Shown: piece by piece, positions 1 to 8,843 of the stretch
Layout of the letters: each line of letters begins with the position of its first letter
Numbering within the stretch: position 1 is the first letter of the stretch
Assembly (NCBI RefSeq): GCF_002863585.1
Contig: NZ_PGUY01000060.1
Coordinates: 1 to 37,228, forward strand
Length of the DNA: 37,228 bases
Reading direction: 5' to 3'
DNA from: Peribacillus deserti
Lineage (GTDB): Bacteria > Bacillota > Bacilli > Bacillales > DSM-1321
Made by a program: the position numbers and the translations under genes
The notes under the pieces: generated by a model
What the model was told of the DNA's origin: nothing
The model's database searches: none
What the model saw: the letters and a program-made list of their open reading frames with translations, nothing else

Positions 1-282
1 GAATCTGAAAGAGTTGAACATATTTTTAATTGGGTTGTACCCGAAATTTCTCGATTAAAGCTTTCATACCTTATTATGGATTTTTCCGGAATTGTTACTA
101 TTGATACATATGTTGCAAGTCAGTTATTTAAAATAAATGATGTTCTTCGGTTGTTGGGAGTAAATATGGTTTTTACTGGTATTCGTACCGATTTAGCAAA
201 AAAATCTATTAGTGCCGGAATCGACTTTTCATCGATTAAGACATATGGATCTGTTTTAAAAGCGATAGAAGTTATAAAATAA
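1..282 (+). CDS. STAS-domain protein, RsbR-like (5' end outside window)
   Basis: An open frame runs in from the left edge and stops at 280-282, so only the last 93 residues are seen. The segment reads as the C-terminal half of a STAS domain: a strand ending in LIMDFSG, the helix start IDTYVASQLFK, then a strand GVNMVFTGIR followed by the terminal helix of the fold. The pattern of a short acidic strand followed by a Thr within IDT is that of RsbR/RsbS-type stressosome proteins and anti-sigma-factor antagonists of Bacillus, where the Thr/Ser around this turn is the site phosphorylated by RsbT. The missing N-terminus would tell a stressosome RsbR paralogue (non-haem globin sensor) from a simple antagonist. 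An intrinsic terminator lies about 140 bases downstream, so it is probably the last gene of its transcript. Confidence 0.75.
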   Translation, partial: ESERVEHIFNWVVPEISRLKLSYLIMDFSGIVTIDTYVASQLFKINDVLRLLGVNMVFTGIRTDLAKKSISAGIDFSSIKTYGSVLKAIEVIK

Positions 283-422
283 TAACATATACTTCTAATC
301 AATAATAAAAAGGCTCATTCATTATAAATATTGACTGGTCATTTTATTTATTTTAAGGGATCCATTTGTTCATTTTGAATTAGGAGCAATTTTGTTCAGA
401 GTTTTAATTAAAAATGTTCGTT

Positions 423-461
423 AAAACCTCCTCAATCATTTCTTGAGGAGGTTTTGTTTTT
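423..461 (+). terminator. Rho-independent terminator
   Basis: Perfect 13-bp inverted repeat AAAACCTCCTCAA (423-435) / TTGAGGAGGTTTT (443-455) with a 7-base loop, followed by GTTTTT. It closes the STAS gene transcript. The arms end in A and T runs, so it could work in both directions. Confidence 0.85.
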
Positions 462-783
462 CACTCCTTTAGTCTTCTTTTATGGATGCTTAGCACCAAT
501 TTTGTAAAACGACTAGAAAGACCATAAGCCTTAAAATGTCTTGGAGGAGAATTTCATAATCCCCTGTGGAAATGAGAGTTCGAAATCCTTGTAGGGTATA
601 TACATAGTTAAGCCTCTGAAGGGCAGTAGGCACCAGTTCCACAGGAAAGGTGCCTGCGCTCGGTGTGAATTGAAGAACGAGCAGGATGATACAAATAAAT
701 CTTCCTGCATTATCACCAGCTGTGACCAGGATTTAAATGGTCGCCATAAACACTAAACTCGTAAAAATAGAAAAGAGATATAA
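462..783. other. Intergenic stretch, probable mobile-element debris
   Basis: No intact gene is visible between the terminator and the istB remnant. A hairpin with arms GGCACC and GGTGCC lies around 629-655. The plus strand around it has short open stretches such as AVGTSSTGKVPALGVN before a stop, the sort of text left by the 3' end of a transposon gene. I do not recognise the family with any certainty. It lies directly against the IS21-type remnant, which fits a patch where elements have accumulated and decayed. Confidence 0.3.
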
Positions 784-1491
784 ATGAACCAGGTGCAGCG
801 GTTTCAGTCCGACCAATTGAACCAATAAGAAATTGGTAATCAGGAATTTTTAGAGTCTATTACGCGATATGAACTAGCAAAGCGTGAAGCAAAAAGCCTT
901 GAAAAAAGAATGAAAAGGGCACGCTTCCCTTTCGTGAAGTCATTAGATGAGTTTGAACTCAAAGGTCAAAACGTTCTGACTGCCCGTCAGCTAACACAAC
1001 TCAGAGAGTTAAGCTGGCTGGAGCAACAGTACAACTTAATCCTATTAGGTCCACCTGGCATTGGAAAAACGTATATAGCAATTGGGCTTGGGCTCGAAGC
1101 TGTTCACAGAGGATTCAATGTCTATTTCGTCACAATGGGTGAGCTTGTACAGCTCTTAAAGACGGAAGAATATCTGAACAAATCAAAGGTACAACTCAAA
1201 CGGCTAAGAAGTGCCGATTTAGTCATTATCGACGACTTGATGTATATGGCGATGGATCAGAGAGAAGCAAACCTATTCTTTCATTTGATCAACCATCTAT
1301 ACGAACGAAGTTCGATCATTCTCACCTCAAATAAAAGTCCAGATGAATGGGGTAATTTAATTGGGGATCAAGGCATTACAACGGCCATTTTGGATCGGTT
1401 ACTTCATCATGTGGAAGTCATTCATGGTGGAGAGAATGAGGAAAGTCATCGTATGAAAAATCGGAAAAGCATATTTTCAGCAGAAGTGTAA
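784..1491 (+). pseudogene. istB: IS21-family helper ATPase IstB, degraded
   Basis: From 910 the frame encodes 193 residues of an IstB/DnaC-like AAA+ ATPase, the helper of IS21 transposase IstA. Walker A is LGPPGIGKT, Walker B is LVIIDDLMYM, and a sensor-1-like strand ILTSNKS follows. The same frame continues upstream through typical IstB helix text (ITRYELAKREAKSLEKR) to an ATG at 784. It is interrupted by TAA at 826-828, and this N-terminal part is far shorter than in intact IstB (usually about 250 residues). The partner istA is absent. AAGTGTAAAA occurs twice just after the gene (1484 and 1508), resembling the short repeats near IS21 ends. I read this as a truncated element that cannot move itself. 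Translation from 910 might still give a fragment with an ATPase core. Confidence 0.8.
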
Positions 1492-1570
1492 AAAGGAAAT
1501 GAGCAAAAAGTGTAAAATTCGACTTGACGTCTACAATCCGCAATACGTATTCTAAAATGACGGTATTTAT

Positions 1571-1813
1571 TTGCCTGAAATTAACGAGAATTTTTTACCT
1601 TTATGGATGGAACAAATAGAAGCATTTCCAATATATTTTTGTGCTGAAATTCCTTCGTATAGGAAAGGAAACTATGAGAAATTGTGTAAAAAACAGGATA
1701 TTGTATATAAATATCTTAAATCTAATGGGGAAATGGCAATATCAGTTACAGACATTAAAAACATTAATCAACTTCGAAAATTATTAGATGTTTATATTTC
1801 AAATTGGCAGTAG
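1571..1813 (+). CDS. Hypothetical protein, 80 aa, possible orphan or truncated gene
   Basis: The frame starts at TTG 1571 just beyond the IS21 remnant and has no convincing Shine-Dalgarno sequence, so the true 5' end may have been lost when the element inserted or decayed. The protein is soluble, mixed charge, rich in Lys, Ile and Asn, with no motif I recognise. Its AT-rich codon use matches the next few small genes rather than the rest of the window. The next segment (1818-2083) is a broken gene, so this may be the remains of an immunity-type cassette, but that is context only. No function is assigned. Confidence 0.4.
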   Translation: MPEINENFLPLWMEQIEAFPIYFCAEIPSYRKGNYEKLCKKQDIVYKYLKSNGEMAISVTDIKNINQLRKLLDVYISNWQ

Positions 1814-1817
1814 TAAT

Positions 1818-2083
1818 GACCTCGTAGTCTGGTCGACAAAAAGGGATTCTTTTCGTGTAGAAGAACGACGATGGCAAGGCAATTGGGAAGGGAAATTCGG
1901 GACGCAGTAGTTGTAACAGTAGATGAGGATACAAATGTCTTTTGAATAGGTCATGACGGAGATAGTATCGTTGTTATTTCGAATAGTGAGAAGTTTTCTT
2001 CCTATGAAAATATCGGTAAAACCTTCCCATCTTTTGTTAGACCAACAGTATTTGAATATGAAGATATGCTTTCGGCGTACTGA
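1818..2083 (+). pseudogene. Degraded small gene, frameshift and in-frame stop
   Basis: Two frames must be joined near 1900 to get a continuous protein-like reading. The first starts DLVVWSTKRDSFRVEE, with many Trp, Arg and Glu residues. The second starts DAVVVTVDEDTNVF and ends EYEDMLSAY at TGA 2081. The second part also holds an in-frame TGA at 1943-1945. The text looks like a small soluble domain that could belong to an immunity-protein family, but I cannot name it. Two separate lesions argue for decay rather than a functional recoding signal. Confidence 0.5.
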
Positions 2084-2097
2084 AACGGAGACTAAAA

Positions 2098-2478
2098 ATG
2101 AAGAACAATTTAGCATACATCATATATACTAGTGTTTTTATTGGAACTATTATTATGTTGTTTATTGTTTATAAAGATATTAATAATGATTTTGCTTTTG
2201 CTTTTATAATTGGATTTCTTATTATCCTTCTTTTATCTTTTATTTATTTCATTGTTTTAGTTTTATATAATATGAGGAAATTGAAATGGTTAGAAATAAG
2301 AAAAAGAGTAATTAAATTTGTAATATATTTTATTGTAATTAGTGCCTGTACATATTTACTTAAATATATTTTTCAGCATTCTAAAATTGATATATACGAT
2401 TTTGGAACGCCGTTGGGAATATCAGTAAGCTTAGCCTTTTTCGACTTGATTTTCTCGAAAGAGGAAAGGGAATCTTAA
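2098..2478 (+). CDS. Small integral membrane protein, 126 aa
   Basis: ATG at 2098 is preceded by ACGGAGA with good spacing. The product has about four hydrophobic segments: near residues 6-24, 32-56, 75-94 and a weaker one near 105-120. A basic stretch (MRKLKWLEIRKR) lies between the second and third. No family motif is seen. It is very AT-rich with many Ile, Phe and Tyr codons, like its neighbours. Small multi-span proteins in this setting, next to a CPCC protein and a deaminase-like fragment, often act as immunity proteins against secreted toxins. That is an inference from context, not from the sequence. Confidence 0.65.
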   Translation: MKNNLAYIIYTSVFIGTIIMLFIVYKDINNDFAFAFIIGFLIILLLSFIYFIVLVLYNMRKLKWLEIRKRVIKFVIYFIVISACTYLLKYIFQHSKIDIYDFGTPLGISVSLAFFDLIFSKEERES

Positions 2479-2534
2479 TAAAACAGTTAAAGAACACTTA
2501 TCATACATTTAATAATTGAAGAATGAGGTAAAAC

Positions 2535-2810
2535 ATGAAATATACTTGTCCTTGTTGTGGATATAAAACATTAGACGAAGAACCCCCAGGTACATACTTT
2601 ATTTGTGATATATGTTGTTGGGAAGACGATGGAGTCCAATTCAATGACCCAGATTATGTAGGTGGTGCGAATAGCGTCTCATTTAGGGAAGCACAACAAA
2701 ATTTTATAATATATGGTGCATGTGATAAGGGCAGCGTTAAACATGTTAGGAAACCAAATCTTAAGGATATCAAAGACCCTTACTGGACACCTATAAGTGA
2801 TAAAAAATGA
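2535..2810 (+). CDS. CPCC-family cysteine-rich protein, 91 aa
   Basis: The protein opens with YTCPCCGYKTL and has a second Cys cluster ICDICCWEDDG, giving two CxxC-like knuckles that probably bind one zinc ion. It then has an acidic NDPDYVGGANSVSFREAQQN segment. This layout matches the CPCC cysteine-rich domain family (Pfam Cys_rich_CPCC), small proteins often found singly or in clusters with immunity proteins of polymorphic toxin systems. The start ATG at 2535 has the weak ribosome site GAGGT upstream. Length is normal for the family and the gene looks intact. The biochemical function of the family is not established. Its place among degraded small genes suggests a leftover orphan immunity locus. 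Confidence 0.8.
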   Translation: MKYTCPCCGYKTLDEEPPGTYFICDICCWEDDGVQFNDPDYVGGANSVSFREAQQNFIIYGACDKGSVKHVRKPNLKDIKDPYWTPISDKK

Positions 2811-2822
2811 AAGGTTATTGAT

Positions 2823-3047
2823 ATGGAACAAATACGAACGAGGGGAAAATTAATTCTCATTATAATAACTATTCTAGTTGGGTTTTTTCTATTCGGTATA
2901 CGACTAACTGGTTATTTTTCAGCCATAAGTGAAAGAGGATTACGTGCAACGGAATGTGGGACGCAGGGTTGTAGTGATTCGGTATTTTATTTGAATTTAG
3001 TGTGGACATTCATTTTTATAGACTTTTTGAGGAAGCTGTTGCACTAA
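2823..3047 (+). CDS. Hypothetical membrane protein, 74 aa, 3' end overlaps a pseudogene
   Basis: ATG at 2823 follows AAAGG. The protein has one clear hydrophobic helix (residues 10-31) and a short Cys-containing loop (ECGTQGCSDS), then a second hydrophobic stretch. The last 15 residues are encoded by the same bases, in another frame, as the start of the deaminase-like pseudogene at 3002. The original 3' end may therefore have been lost by a deletion that joined the two genes. No family is recognised. If real, it is probably a truncated small membrane protein of the same accessory cluster. Confidence 0.4.
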   Translation: MEQIRTRGKLILIIITILVGFFLFGIRLTGYFSAISERGLRATECGTQGCSDSVFYLNLVWTFIFIDFLRKLLH

Positions 3048-3412
3048 TAGAAAAAAGATACCCGGCTGGTTGGGGTGAAGCCGCGGCGATGTACACAATT
3101 GATGGAAACATCTTAACAAGTGTCACACCCGATATAATAAACGCATCAACTGATTTGTGTATTGAAACGGGAGCAATATTGGAGGCACATAAGTTAGCTA
3201 CACAAATTACCCATTCTATTTGTGTGGTTAAGGATAATGAAAAAGAGGACTAAAAAATATTAACACCTTGTGGAATATGTCAAGAGAGGCTTTTCTACTG
3301 GGGACCGCAAGTGAAAGTTGCAGTTTATAACCCAGAAAGTGATCTTATATACAAAACATTAGATGAAGTTCAGCCTTTCCATTGGTATCAAGCATATAGA
3401 AATAGAAGTTAA
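3002..3412 (+). pseudogene. Cytidine deaminase-like protein, interrupted by in-frame stop
   Basis: From GTG 3002 the reading frame encodes 83 residues (ALIEKRYPAGWGEAAAMYT, then TDLCIETGAILEAHK), is cut by TAA at 3251-3253, and continues in the same frame as ILTPCGICQERLFYWG to TAA at 3410. Together these give the cytidine/blasticidin deaminase fold. CIE supplies the first zinc ligand and the catalytic Glu, and PCGIC supplies the other two Cys ligands. Total length (136 codons) is normal for the family. The stop lies between the two zinc motifs, so the first product alone lacks two ligands and should be inactive. Only one base change separates it from an intact gene, so decay is recent or this is a sequence error. 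No ribosome site is evident at the start. Confidence 0.75.
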
Positions 3413-5594
<2,182 letters not shown>

Positions 5595-5659
5595 GTTAAA
5601 AAAGCCAGCCCGCGGGTTCAACAAAAAGTGGTGTTTTTACACTAAGTGAAGGTGAAAAT

Positions 5660-5764
5660 ATGGGAAGAATTTCAATTTTTATATCAGCTGTTTTATCTCT
5701 TACAGTATCAATATTGAACTTAACAGACCACAGATATATCTATGGCTCTTACTCAAAAAAGTAA
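5660..5764 (+). CDS. Possible small membrane peptide, 34 aa
   Basis: ATG 5660 is preceded by GAAGGTGA at good spacing and opens a 34-codon frame: MGRIS, then a hydrophobic stretch IFISAVLSLTVSIL, then a polar tail ending YSKK. It could be a real small membrane protein or a chance frame with a chance ribosome site. No homologue is recognised. Confidence 0.3.
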   Translation: MGRISIFISAVLSLTVSILNLTDHRYIYGSYSKK

Positions 5765-5913
5765 AAATTTAATTAGGTCCAGTTTATGAAATTGTGTTTG
5801 CTCCTGACCATTATTAAGCTTTCGGGGCAGGTTAGCTTAAGAAGGAATGGAAATTTTGTGATTGTGTTATTGAAATATTATTAAAACTCATTAGGTTTTT
5901 GGAGGATTAGTTT

Positions 5914-5970
5914 TTGAAACACTTTTTACGATTCTTTTTAATGTTCTTAGTTTTTTTAATTTGGTTGTAA
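5914..5970 (+). CDS. Possible 18-aa hydrophobic peptide
   Basis: GGAGGA at 5901-5906 lies 7 bases before TTG 5914, which opens an 18-codon frame MKHFLRFFLMFLVFLIWL, one basic N-terminus plus a single hydrophobic helix. It has the shape of a small membrane peptide, but at this length chance cannot be excluded. An inverted repeat TTAAGCT/AGCTTAA (5814-5820/5834-5840) lies upstream. Nothing else is seen in the 5595-6007 interval. Confidence 0.3.
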   Translation: MKHFLRFFLMFLVFLIWL

Positions 5971-6007
5971 ACCTACTGTTTAAATATAATTGATATATCA
6001 ACATTTG

Positions 6008-6104
6008 TGGCGGGACCGTGTGGGAATCGAACCCACCAGAGACGACACGCGCCTCTCACGCGGTTTTGAAGACCGAGGAGCGCACCAGCTACCCTTCCAG
6101 CCCC
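6008..6104 (-). tRNA. selC: tRNA-Sec (anticodon UCA)
   Basis: Read on the minus strand, the gene starts GGGGCTGG at 6104 and ends with an encoded CCA at 6008-6010. The anticodon loop CTTCAAA contains TCA (6067-6069), which reads UGA. The T arm is GTGGG-TTCGATT-CCCAC. There is a long variable arm with GAGA/TCTC at its base, and the acceptor pairs GGGGCUG with CGGUCCC using G-U pairs. At 97 nucleotides with a long extra arm it has the size and shape of bacterial selenocysteine tRNA. SerRS charges it with serine and SelA converts this to Sec. SelB, which delivers it to in-frame UGA codons, is encoded at 25924-27810; selA and selD are not in the window. The eighth acceptor position looks like a G-A mismatch. 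Confidence 0.93.
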
Positions 6105-6116
6105 ATACAAAGTATC

Positions 6117-6145
6117 AGTATACCAGTGCTTTTCTAGTTAATCAA
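6117..6145 (-). promoter_or_regulatory. Sigma-A promoter of selC
   Basis: On the minus strand, TTGATT (6140-6145) and TATACT (6117-6122) are separated by exactly 17 bases. Transcription should start about 5-8 bases before the tRNA 5' end at 6104, as expected for a tRNA gene with a very short leader. Confidence 0.8.
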
Positions 6146-6312
6146 ATAAATGAAAGAGGAAGTTTATAACACCAGTTTTCGGCATGATATGTCATTTAGT
6201 ATTAAATTTCTTCATGAATAAGAAGCCATTAACCTGTCTATTACTCTTGTAAATGCTTACTCTCCGCGGCTATAATAGATTATACATTGAAAATAAAACA
6301 GGGGTGAACACA

Positions 6313-6741
6313 GTGCTGGGTGGCTGGTTTTTATGGTTTATCCTTTTTTGGGTCGTGTTTTTAGTCGGCATGTTTGCAATTGGCGGATTTTTTATGTTCC
6401 GTAAATTCTTGAAGCGGCTTCCAAAGGAAGATGGACGTTCGATATTGGATTGGGAAGAACATTATGTGAAGCAGACGCGAAGTCTCTGGAAGAAGCCGGA
6501 GAAGGAGCTGCTTGAGGATCTAGTAAGTCCTGTACCGGAGTTGTTCCGGGACGTGGCCCGGCAGAAAATTGCAGGGAAGATCGGGGAGCTTGCTATAGAA
6601 GAAAAGGCACCGCGCATTACGGAAGACCTGATCATTAGAGGTTACATAATGGCAACACCAAAACGAGACCATAAATTTTTATTGAAAAAATTAAATCAGA
6701 GACAGGTGGATGTGGCTCCATATCAGCATCTGTTTCAGTAA
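6313..6741 (+). CDS. DUF2621 family membrane-anchored protein
   Basis: A 142-residue protein with one N-terminal transmembrane helix (about residues 4-30, LWFILFWVVFLVGMFAIGG) and a soluble, charged C-terminal domain rich in Lys, Glu and Arg. The pattern LPKEDGRSILDWEEHYV followed by ARQKIAGKIGELAIEEKA matches the DUF2621 family of Bacillaceae (YneK-like). GTG 6313 is chosen over ATG 6253 because CAGGGGTGA lies 5-6 bases before it and because the helix then sits at the N-terminus as in the family. Topology suggests a cytoplasmic C-terminal domain. Function is unknown. A weak terminator-like hairpin follows at the stop codon. Confidence 0.75.
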   Translation: MLGGWFLWFILFWVVFLVGMFAIGGFFMFRKFLKRLPKEDGRSILDWEEHYVKQTRSLWKKPEKELLEDLVSPVPELFRDVARQKIAGKIGELAIEEKAPRITEDLIIRGYIMATPKRDHKFLLKKLNQRQVDVAPYQHLFQ

Positions 6742-6769
6742 GGGGCATTCGATTAGGATGCTTCTTTTT
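6741..6769 (+). terminator. Probable terminator after the DUF2621 gene
   Basis: GGGGCATTC and GGATGCTTC form a short imperfect stem followed by TTTTTG. It begins right at the stop codon. Confidence 0.5.
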
Positions 6770-6903
6770 GTTGAATGAAATAGAACCCAGGATGAGTGAA
6801 AGGCTTATGTGGAACCAGGTCCGGAAACTTCCGTAAAAAAGAATGTATAAAAACCTGAGTGCTAAATTAACCCAGGCTTCGCCGCTTTTTGTCTTATTTA
6901 TTC

Positions 6904-7110
6904 TTATGAGTACTTCATGATTCCCTGGAGATAAACAGAATATTCTCTGGGGATGCATTCTCTTAATTTAATTTTTCCTTCACTTTCTAATTCCTTAGCC
7001 AGGTCTTTAATCATGTTTTCTTCGTTTACAGAAGAAATTGGTATCTCTATTTCAAAAAAGTTACCTCGATTAACGGACTGCATGATCTTGATTAGTTTCG
7101 TTTTATCCAC
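6904..7110 (-). CDS. Hypothetical small protein, 68 aa
   Basis: On the minus strand AAGGAG lies 9 bases before GTG 7110, which I take as the start. A longer frame to 7173 has only a TTG without a well-placed ribosome site. The product is soluble and charged. Its C-terminal half (MIKDLAKELESEGKIKLREC, then YSVYLQGIMKYS) could form a helix plus a beta hairpin, like a small winged-helix or regulatory domain, but I do not recognise a family. It is transcribed away from the cold-shock gene. Function is not assigned. Confidence 0.55.
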   Translation of the reverse strand: MDKTKLIKIMQSVNRGNFFEIEIPISSVNEENMIKDLAKELESEGKIKLRECIPREYSVYLQGIMKYS

Positions 7111-7257
7111 CTGAGTCAACTCCTTATATGTTAGTTTTCGACACTTATCCTTTTTTCTCCTTTGTTCAAACAATTAAATATTTAGAATAGGTAAAGTTTC
7201 AATGTTGATTGGAGATATAGATAAAAAACATTTAAATTTTTTTTATTGGAATATCGC

Positions 7258-7286
7258 TTGCAATTATCTTCAGAGCATGTTATTCT
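7258..7286 (+). promoter_or_regulatory. Sigma-A promoter of the cold-shock gene
   Basis: TTGCAA (7258-7263) and TATTCT (7281-7286) have 17-base spacing. Transcription from here would give a leader of about 115 nucleotides before the ATG at 7407, the long 5' UTR usual for cold-inducible csp genes. Confidence 0.65.
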
Positions 7287-7376
7287 AAGTAAGAATTATT
7301 TTTGTTCGGTGTAAAGGATTGTATAAGTTACCGACTTTTCGTCTTGATGATCACTATGCAAGGATAGTAACACATT

Positions 7377-7398
7377 GTGCGTTCAACGCACTAGGAGG
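7377..7398 (+). promoter_or_regulatory. Leader hairpin touching the csp ribosome-binding site
   Basis: GTGCG (7377-7381) pairs with CGCAC (7387-7391) around TTCAA, and AGGAGG follows at once (7393-7398), 8 bases before the ATG. This resembles leaders of cold-shock genes whose structure controls access of the ribosome, but the sequence alone cannot show that it switches with temperature. Confidence 0.5.
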
Positions 7399-7406
7399 CA
7401 ACAAAA

Positions 7407-7607
7407 ATGGAACAAGGTACAGTAAAATGGTTTAACGCAGAAAAAGGTTTTGGATTTATCGAACGTGAAGGTGGAGACGACGTATTCGTACATTTCTCTG
7501 CAATCCAAAGCGACGGTTTCAGATCACTAGACGAAGGTCAAAAAGTAACTTTTGACGTTGAGCAAGGTCCTCGTGGAGCTCAAGCAGCTAACGTTCAAAA
7601 AGCGTAA
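7407..7607 (+). CDS. Cold-shock protein (CspA/CspB/CspD family)
   Basis: A 66-residue single cold-shock domain, the usual full length. The RNA-binding motifs are KGFGFIE (residues 13-19, RNP1) and VFVHF (26-30, RNP2). The protein binds single-stranded RNA and DNA and melts mRNA structure at low temperature; it acts in the cytoplasm. The start ATG has a strong AGGAGG site. It has its own promoter and a T-rich terminator, so it is a single-gene transcript. Sequence alone does not say which B. subtilis paralogue (CspB, CspC or CspD) it corresponds to; the [19 protein letters not shown] opening is near CspD. Confidence 0.96.
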   Translation: MEQGTVKWFNAEKGFGFIEREGGDDVFVHFSAIQSDGFRSLDEGQKVTFDVEQGPRGAQAANVQKA

Positions 7608-7621
7608 TATACTGTAAGTTA

Positions 7622-7651
7622 AAACAGATCCTTTCAGGGTCTGTTTTTTTT
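7622..7651 (+). terminator. Terminator of the cold-shock gene
   Basis: AACAGATCC pairs with GGGTCTGTT (one weak pair) around TTTCA and is followed by a run of T residues. Confidence 0.85.
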
Positions 7652-7732
7652 GTGTGCTAAAAAAAGAAGTACAAAAACCCGCTAACGCCCGCTAGCAGGT
7701 TTTCTGTGCGAAATCCTAATCCATTTTTAAAA

Positions 7733-7918
7733 TTAGATGGCGATAAAATATCCGCTGCCTTTTTGGAATCTTATTCGCAAATTGTTTTCTCCAACCATTT
7801 TGACGCTTTTTTCCTGATTGTCCGTAGATGCTTTAACTTCTCTTCCTTTATAGCTTTTATCTTTTTTGAAATATATGGTGCCGTTCATTTCCCAATCCTT
7901 AATGCATAAATACTTCAA
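7733..7918 (-). CDS. Hypothetical small protein, 61 aa
   Basis: The minus-strand TTG at 7918 has AAGGAG about 10 bases upstream, a good Bacillus start. The product (KYLCIKDWEMNGTIYFKKDK, then YKGREVKAST) is a small basic soluble protein with predicted beta strands, of a kind often annotated as hypothetical in Bacillus. No catalytic motif is seen. It ends facing the cold-shock gene. The region between them holds the terminator and an imperfect inverted repeat near 7676-7702 (AAACCCGCTA, TAGCAGGTTT) that may serve both. Confidence 0.55.
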   Translation of the reverse strand: MKYLCIKDWEMNGTIYFKKDKSYKGREVKASTDNQEKSVKMVGENNLRIRFQKGSGYFIAI

Positions 7919-8078
7919 GATAAGCAGCTCCTTAGATGTTATTTTCTTTAAATCCTTTTTTATAGAAGTTCGTAAGTTTTAAGGGTTTGTTCACTTAACG
8001 AGATAGAAGAGGATTTTTGTTTTAGATGGGCAAAGGGGGAATATGGTGCGGAGTTAAGACGGAGATCTAACAGGGTAT

Positions 8079-8543
8079 CTAGATCTTTAACAATTCAGCC
8101 GCTTGGCCTTCAGTAATGCCCATGATTAAACTTAATTCTTCAATCAGTATGAGACTGGCTTTATCCAACATGTGTTTTTCATTAGAGCTCAGCTTTTTTT
8201 CGTTTTGCATTCTCCTTAAATCACGGACAACCTCAGCACCCTCTTGGAGACTTCCTGTTTTCATCTTATCGGAGTTGATCTTATAACGCTGTTTCCAGGT
8301 TAATGATGGATCCGATTCACCATGATGGAATATATCCAATACAAGGTCCATGGAAAGGGCATCGGCTACCAAGCGTATTCGGGAATTGCCCTGATCAATC
8401 GGGATAAGTAATTGCATGTTATGCATGGGAAGTTGAATCTCGTAGTATTTACGGGTTACTCCTTGAATTTCTTTCTCTTCAATTCCTCTAATGACCCCAG
8501 CACCATGCATTGGATACATAATGTTATCTCCAATTTCAAACAT
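8079..8543 (-). CDS. CarD/CdnL-type transcriptional regulator (YdeB-like)
   Basis: A 154-residue protein. The N-terminal Tudor-like RNA polymerase interaction domain covers about residues 1-65 (MFEIGDNIMYPMHGAGVIRG, then YYEIQLP and the LLIPID segment). A helical C-terminal domain (SLTWKQRYKINSDKMKTGS, then EGAEVVRDLRRMQ) binds DNA upstream of the -10 region. The CarD_CdnL_TRCF domain contacts the beta subunit and stabilises open promoter complexes. Length and order match YdeB-like proteins of Bacillus. The start ATG has GGAGGTGG upstream. It is transcribed alone from a clear sigma-A promoter. An inverted repeat AGATCTA/TAGATCT overlaps the stop codon and may end the transcript. Confidence 0.88.
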   Translation of the reverse strand: MFEIGDNIMYPMHGAGVIRGIEEKEIQGVTRKYYEIQLPMHNMQLLIPIDQGNSRIRLVADALSMDLVLDIFHHGESDPSLTWKQRYKINSDKMKTGSLQEGAEVVRDLRRMQNEKKLSSNEKHMLDKASLILIEELSLIMGITEGQAAELLKI

Positions 8544-8606
8544 TTACCCACCTCCATGTATCTAATCTTAATCATATCACGGAGTGTGTGTATAATCAAA
8601 TTTTCT

Positions 8607-8636
8607 ATATTATCATTATTAATTGGTTGATGTCAA
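8607..8636 (-). promoter_or_regulatory. Sigma-A promoter of the CarD-like gene
   Basis: On the minus strand TTGACA (8631-8636) and TAATAT (8607-8612) are 18 bases apart. A second pair, TTGATT and TATGAT with 17 bases between, lies closer to the gene, so two starts are possible. Confidence 0.65.
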
Positions 8637-8722
8637 TAATTAAGGGATGAAAATTAAATAAAAGATTATTTTCTGATGGACACTTGGTTTGATCATTGAC
8701 CTATATGTTTTGCCAGCAAATT

Positions 8723-8755
8723 TACCCCCTCCATGCAAAAGTCCGGGGGTATAAT
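8723..8755 (+). promoter_or_regulatory. Inverted repeat overlapping a TATAAT box
   Basis: TACCCCC (8723-8729) and GGGGGTA (8745-8751) are perfect inverted arms around 15 bases. The second arm runs into TATAAT at 8750-8755. No good -35 box is visible, which fits an activator-dependent promoter or an operator over the -10. It lies about 90 bases before the gene at 8844. Confidence 0.35.
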
Positions 8756-8843
8756 ATCTCTCACACAAAAATATAATATCGTACTTTAATTTTTGTTTTC
8801 ACGGATCAAGATTAAGCTGAATCTAAAAGGAGATCGATGAATA

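Noticed and set aside
531-716. Minus-strand frame of 61 codons
   Set aside because: It lies over the structured, repeat-like debris region, and the composition does not resemble a protein family.
1943-1945. In-frame TGA in the broken gene at 1818-2083 as a selenocysteine codon
   Set aside because: The gene also needs a frameshift near 1900, so this is decay. No SECIS-like hairpin is evident just after it.
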